Shown here in pieces: positions 34,132-37,457 of a stretch of DNA of 37,457 nucleotides. Under the pieces are notes generated by a model that was given only the letters and a program-made list of their open reading frames with translations, was not told the DNA's origin and made no database searches. The position numbers were made by a program, and so were the translations under genes. Numbering within the stretch: the stretch's first letter is position 1; each line of letters begins with the position of its first letter. The stretch comes from an uncultured delta proteobacterium. GTDB lineage: Bacteria; Myxococcota_A; Polyangia; Polyangiales; Ga0077539. The stretch is taken from NCBI GenBank assembly GCA_903845045.1, contig CAIMWA010000354.1, positions 1 to 37,457 on the forward strand. Direction: 5' to 3'.

Positions 34132-34764
34132 ATGGCCGCGAAGGTTCACGTCATCGATCACCCGCTGGTGCAGCACAAGCTCTCGCTCATGCGGCGAAAG
34201 CAGACCCCGACGAGCGAATTCCGCGCGTTGCTCGAGGAGATCTCGATGCTGCTCGGCTACGAGGCCACGCGGGATCTCCCGCTGACCTCGCAGCGCGTCG
34301 AGACGCCGCTCGAGAGCGTCGACGCGCCGGTGCTCGACGGCAAGAAGGTGGTGCTCGTCTCCATCCTCCGCGCGGGCAACGGGATCCTCGACGGCATGCT
34401 GCGCATCCTGCCGTCGGCGCGCGTGGGGCACATCGGGCTCTACCGCGACCACCGCACGCTGCAGGCCGTCGAGTACTTCTTCAAGGTGCCGTCGGACATG
34501 GCCGACCGCGACGTCATCGTCGTCGACCCCATGCTCGCCACGGGCAACAGCGCCGTCGCCGCCGTCGATCGGCTCGTGAAGACCGGTCCGCGCTCCATCA
34601 AGTACGTGTGCCTGCTCGCGGCGCCGGAGGGCATCGCGGTGTTCCAGGCGCAGCACCCCGAGGTGCCGGTGTACACGGCGGCCATCGACCGCTGCCTGAA
34701 CGACGTCGGGTACATCCTGCCGGGCCTAGGCGACGCCGGCGACCGCCTCTTCGGCACCAAGTAG
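34132..34764 (+). CDS. upp: Uracil phosphoribosyltransferase
   Basis: The enzyme salvages uracil to UMP with PRPP. The 210-residue sequence matches Upp over its full length: [17 protein letters not shown] at the N-terminus, R.....[15 protein letters not shown] (78-84), GLYRD, the PRPP loop [11 protein letters not shown] (130-140) and the uracil-binding C-terminus [17 protein letters not shown]. Start at ATG 34132; the frame upstream to 34069 is not family-like. Length is normal (208 in E. coli). It stands alone as a unit, diverging from the channel gene; its TAG stop is directly followed by the reversed stop of prkA, with no base between. Confidence 0.96.
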   Translation: MAAKVHVIDHPLVQHKLSLMRRKQTPTSEFRALLEEISMLLGYEATRDLPLTSQRVETPLESVDAPVLDGKKVVLVSILRAGNGILDGMLRILPSARVGHIGLYRDHRTLQAVEYFFKVPSDMADRDVIVVDPMLATGNSAVAAVDRLVKTGPRSIKYVCLLAAPEGIAVFQAQHPEVPVYTAAIDRCLNDVGYILPGLGDAGDRLFGTK

Positions 34765-37008
34765 TCAGCCCGCGGCGAAGCGCTCCTTGAGCAGCGCCGC
34801 GACGGCGTCGTGGGCGCCGTGGGCCTCGTAGCCGTAGCGTCCGCAGAGCGTGTCGAGGGTGCGCTCGGTGCGCGCGCGGGCCTCGGCGGGCAAGGCTTCG
34901 GCGCCGTCCACGAGATGCACGAGCAGGTCCTTCGCGGCGGCGATGACCTGGCGGCGGTGCTCCTGGAAGAACACCTCGCGCAGCCGATCGATGTGCTGCG
35001 GGAACATCCCGCGCGTCGGAAAGCTCTCGCCAGGGTGGTCGATGGCCCACGCGGCGACGCGGGAGATGAGGTTGCGGCGGAAGTCCTCGTGGCTGGCCGT
35101 CATGCCAAGCATGCGCTCGACGTCGCGCATCATCGTCTCGTCGGCGGGCTCCTCCTTGTGCGAGACGCGGTTCACGAGCTTCTCGCCCTTGGTCCAGGCC
35201 GACACGTGGAGCACGTAGCGCTCGAAGAGCTCGTCGTAGCGCACCTCGTCGGCGAGGCCCGTGGCGTCCCGGAGCTCCTCCTCGAGCGTGTCGAGGAGCC
35301 GCGTGCGCAGCGCCGCGAGGAACGCCCTGGGGTCGTGGTAGCCGCCCGCCACGGTCTCCTGCCGCAGCCACTCGAACTCCGCCGGGCGCGCGCTCAGCTC
35401 GGCGAGCTGGTCGAGCACGGCGAAGGGCGACAGCACGCGATAGACCGGGTGCTGCGCCGCATCGAGGAGCAAGCCCCGGATCTCGCGCGGCGAAGCGCCG
35501 ATGCGGCCCTCGTAGTTCGCGAGGTGGTCGGTCTCGCGGTAGATGGCCTCGATGCCGGCGCGGAGGTCCCGCGCCTGCGCCTCGGAGATGCGCGAGGGCA
35601 CGCGGCCGAGGGCGAGGAGGTCCGCCTTCTCGAGGGGGCTCAGCTCCGCGGCGAGCGTCGCCAGGGGCTTCGGCAGGCGCTCCCCGGAGGGCTTGCGTAG
35701 CCGGGAGAGCACCGCGAAGAGCGCCGCCATCTCCGTCGCGTGCGGGGCCACGGCGCGGCCCACGCCGGGCGCCACCTGGCGGTCGTAGATCTGCTTCTCG
35801 AGGGTCCAGTCGACGAGGTACGGCGTGCGCACGAGCTCGAGGCGGCCGCGGAACGACGCGTACTCGGGGTGCTCGCGGAACGCGTCGAGGTGCCCCTCGT
35901 TGGAGCTGCCGAGGAGCACGAGGTTCGGCGAGAGGTTCGACGTCGTCAGCGCGATCTCGCCGCTCTCGATCATGAGCAGCAGGTACTTCCAGGCCTCGAG
36001 GGGGCGCTTGAGGAGGTCCGAGTATTCGAGGAGCCCGCCGGCGGCGTCGACGAGCTCGCCGAAGGGCTCGAAGAGCGCCGAGTTCTGCAGCGACGGAGGC
36101 AGCGACGACAGGCTCCGCGACGCCGTGACCTGGCGCTCCTTGGCGTCGACGGCCATCTGCGGACCGAGGGTGACGGCGCCCACGCGGTAGCGGCGCGACA
36201 CGTACCAGCGCTCGACCTTCACGTGCGCGTAGACCTTCGAGAGGTCGCCGCGGTACGCGGCATACAGCGCCTCGTAAACCTGCTGCGACTTGTGCGAGAG
36301 GCCGCCCTTCCACAGGAGCTGCGGGGGAGCCTCGTCGCCGCCGGCGAAGGCCTTCTCGAGGAGCCGCTGCCTCGGCTCGAGCGGGAGCAGCAGCAGCGGG
36401 TGGTCGCGGAGCTCGCAGAGCACCTTGGCGTCGACGTCGCGCTCGTCGAGGTGAGCGTAGGACTCGCCGGGGCGCGGACCCTCGTCGCCGCCGGCGAAGC
36501 CGAAGCCGATGCGCGCGTTGTCGGTGCCGCGTCCGCGCGGGAACACCCAGCTGAACTGGTAGAGGGCGCCCTCCTCGACCTGGGCGTAGGCCTCCATGGC
36601 GCGCATCACGCAGGCCGCGAAGGTGCTCTTCGCGCTGCCGTTGGGGCCGTGGAGCAGCACGAGGCGGTTCACCGCGCCGACGGAGCCGAAGTTCGAGAGA
36701 GCGCGGAAGAACTCGGCCTGCTGCGCCTCCTGGCCGACGAGCGCGTCGCGGCGGCCGGCCTCGTCCTCCCACGGGAGGTCGAAGAGCGACCAGCGCGTGA
36801 AGCGGCCGTAGTGGCGCTGCACCTCGCGCGTGCCGTAGTGCGTGAAGAGGTCGCGGATCCAGCGCGCGGCGTCGCGGGCGTAGCGACGCGGGGCCGAGTC
36901 ATACAACGCCAGGTATTCGTCGAAGGAGAGCACGCGCCGCGCCGACGCGAAGCGCTCGCGTTCGCGGTCGAGCCAGGCGCGGACCTCGTTCACGTCGTCG
37001 GTGCTCAT
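34765..37008 (-). CDS. prkA: PrkA-family AAA+ protein (serine protein kinase PrkA/YeaG)
   Basis: The ATG at 37008 has GGAGG just upstream; the frame beyond it is not family-like. The 747 residues follow PrkA: SFDEYLALYDSAPRRYARDA near the start, Walker A GPNGSAKST (121-129), LLEYSDLLKRPLEAWKYLL, NLVLLGSSNEGHLDAF, HPEYASFRGRLELVRTPYLV and a kinase-like C-terminal part. It is about 100 residues longer than E. coli YeaG (644). PrkA was described as a serine kinase with an AAA+ domain; protease activity has also been reported, so the biochemical role is open. The usual partners (YeaH-like VWA protein and SpoVR) are not next to it here. It lies 29 bases after tsaE in the same direction and probably shares its mRNA. 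Confidence 0.9.
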   Translation of the reverse strand: MSTDDVNEVRAWLDRERERFASARRVLSFDEYLALYDSAPRRYARDAARWIRDLFTHYGTREVQRHYGRFTRWSLFDLPWEDEAGRRDALVGQEAQQAEFFRALSNFGSVGAVNRLVLLHGPNGSAKSTFAACVMRAMEAYAQVEEGALYQFSWVFPRGRGTDNARIGFGFAGGDEGPRPGESYAHLDERDVDAKVLCELRDHPLLLLPLEPRQRLLEKAFAGGDEAPPQLLWKGGLSHKSQQVYEALYAAYRGDLSKVYAHVKVERWYVSRRYRVGAVTLGPQMAVDAKERQVTASRSLSSLPPSLQNSALFEPFGELVDAAGGLLEYSDLLKRPLEAWKYLLLMIESGEIALTTSNLSPNLVLLGSSNEGHLDAFREHPEYASFRGRLELVRTPYLVDWTLEKQIYDRQVAPGVGRAVAPHATEMAALFAVLSRLRKPSGERLPKPLATLAAELSPLEKADLLALGRVPSRISEAQARDLRAGIEAIYRETDHLANYEGRIGASPREIRGLLLDAAQHPVYRVLSPFAVLDQLAELSARPAEFEWLRQETVAGGYHDPRAFLAALRTRLLDTLEEELRDATGLADEVRYDELFERYVLHVSAWTKGEKLVNRVSHKEEPADETMMRDVERMLGMTASHEDFRRNLISRVAAWAIDHPGESFPTRGMFPQHIDRLREVFFQEHRRQVIAAAKDLLVHLVDGAEALPAEARARTERTLDTLCGRYGYEAHGAHDAVAALLKERFAAG

Positions 37009-37037
37009 GGCCTCCGAAGGTACGCGAAGGCCGCGGC

Positions 37038-37457
37038 TCACGCCCTCGGGATCGAACGGCTCCGGCGCGCCCACGCCCCGGCCGCCGCGGCCAGCGCCGT
37101 CGCACGATCGCCGCCGGCGCGCAGCGTCACCGCGCGCTCCGTGGGGGAGCACGGCGCGAGGTCGATCCAGAGCGTGTCGGCGGGCAGCGCGGCGGCCATG
37201 CGCGACGCCCACTCGACGACGAGCACGGCGTCCGCGGCCCTCTCGACGAGCCCGATCTCGAGGAGCTCGTCGGCATGCGCGAGGCGGTACAGGTCGGCGT
37301 GGTGCACGGGGATGCGCCCTGCGTACTCGAGCACCACGGCGAAGGTGGGAGACGTGACGCGCCCGTCCTCGGGGACGCCGGCGCCGCGCGCCAGGGCCCT
37401 CGCGAGCACGCTCTTTCCCGCGCCGAGAGGACCGTCGAGGGCCACCACGTCGCCGGG
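37038..37457 (-). CDS. tsaE: tRNA t6A synthesis ATPase TsaE, partial (5' end outside window)
   Basis: The frame runs to the end of the window and reads PGDVVALDGPLGAGKS at its visible start, so the N-terminal 20-30 residues are missing. Conserved TsaE features are the P-loop GPLGAGKS, TSPTF in switch I, HHADLYRL, and VVEWASRM with the Glu-Trp pair. TsaE is the ATPase that resets the TsaBD complex making t6A37 in ANN-decoding tRNAs. The C-terminus is Ala/Arg-rich. It lies upstream of prkA with a 29-base gap. Confidence 0.92.
   Translation of the reverse strand, partial: PGDVVALDGPLGAGKSVLARALARGAGVPEDGRVTSPTFAVVLEYAGRIPVHHADLYRLAHADELLEIGLVERAADAVLVVEWASRMAAALPADTLWIDLAPCSPTERAVTLRAGGDRATALAAAAGAWARRSRSIPRA

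Noticed and set aside
34522..34551. PRPP loop of Upp reading LATGNS rather than LATGGS
   Set aside because: This substitution is common in functional uracil phosphoribosyltransferases and does not indicate loss of function.

Overview
The window is very GC-rich and densely coding, with the hallmarks of a large-genome predatory or social bacterium of the Myxococcota. These are Hanks-type kinases with C-terminal transmembrane and sensor parts, an FHA-linked AAA+ enhancer-binding-like regulator, a GspE_N/GAF/HEAT protein, a bacterial dynamin, many lipoproteins with Asp/Ala/Thr-rich linkers, and Cys-rich surface proteins. The linkers and the kinases fit Polyangia (Sandaracinus/Polyangium-like) better than Myxococcus, but that placement is inference. 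No rRNA, tRNA, CRISPR, insertion sequence or phage gene was seen; this looks like ordinary chromosome.

Layout. 1-4.3 kb: 3' end of a Cys-rich secreted protein, a MepA-type murein endopeptidase lipoprotein, a TPR protein fused to a degenerate zincin domain, and an FHA/AAA+ regulator without the GAFTGA loop. 4.5-7.2 kb (minus): an M48 peptidase and a dynamin-like GTPase in one operon. 7.3-11.3 kb (plus): a GT-C-like membrane protein translationally coupled to a receptor Ser/Thr kinase. 11.3-13.8 kb: a sigma-70-like promoter, a clear cobalamin riboswitch and two coupled lipoprotein genes, one beta-propeller-like; this is the most interesting locus and suggests surface capture of vitamin B12. 13.8-15.5 kb: a membrane-anchored unknown and a TerB-like protein. 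15.9-20.1 kb: tldD, tldE/pmbA and a VWA protein. 20.1-25.1 kb (minus): prmA, rsmE, a GspE_N-GAF-HEAT protein and an SDR. 25.2-28.6 kb: an atypical kinase with TPR tail and a Cys-rich lipoprotein. 28.5-37.5 kb: a secreted unknown, ABC-F ATPase Uup, a DUF4397 lipoprotein, a TrkA-gated potassium channel, upp, prkA and the 3' part of tsaE.

How it works together. Translation and housekeeping functions (prmA, rsmE, uup, upp, tsaE) are interleaved with envelope functions (MepA, lipoproteins, dynamin, K+ channel) and signalling proteins. Co-directional genes often overlap as GTGA (9455, 13042, 24223). Convergent genes end within a few bases of each other or overlap. Several genes have a TAnnnT-like hexamer only 6-8 nt before the start codon and no Shine-Dalgarno, which suggests leaderless mRNAs. 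All functional calls come from motifs read by eye; no database search was run.
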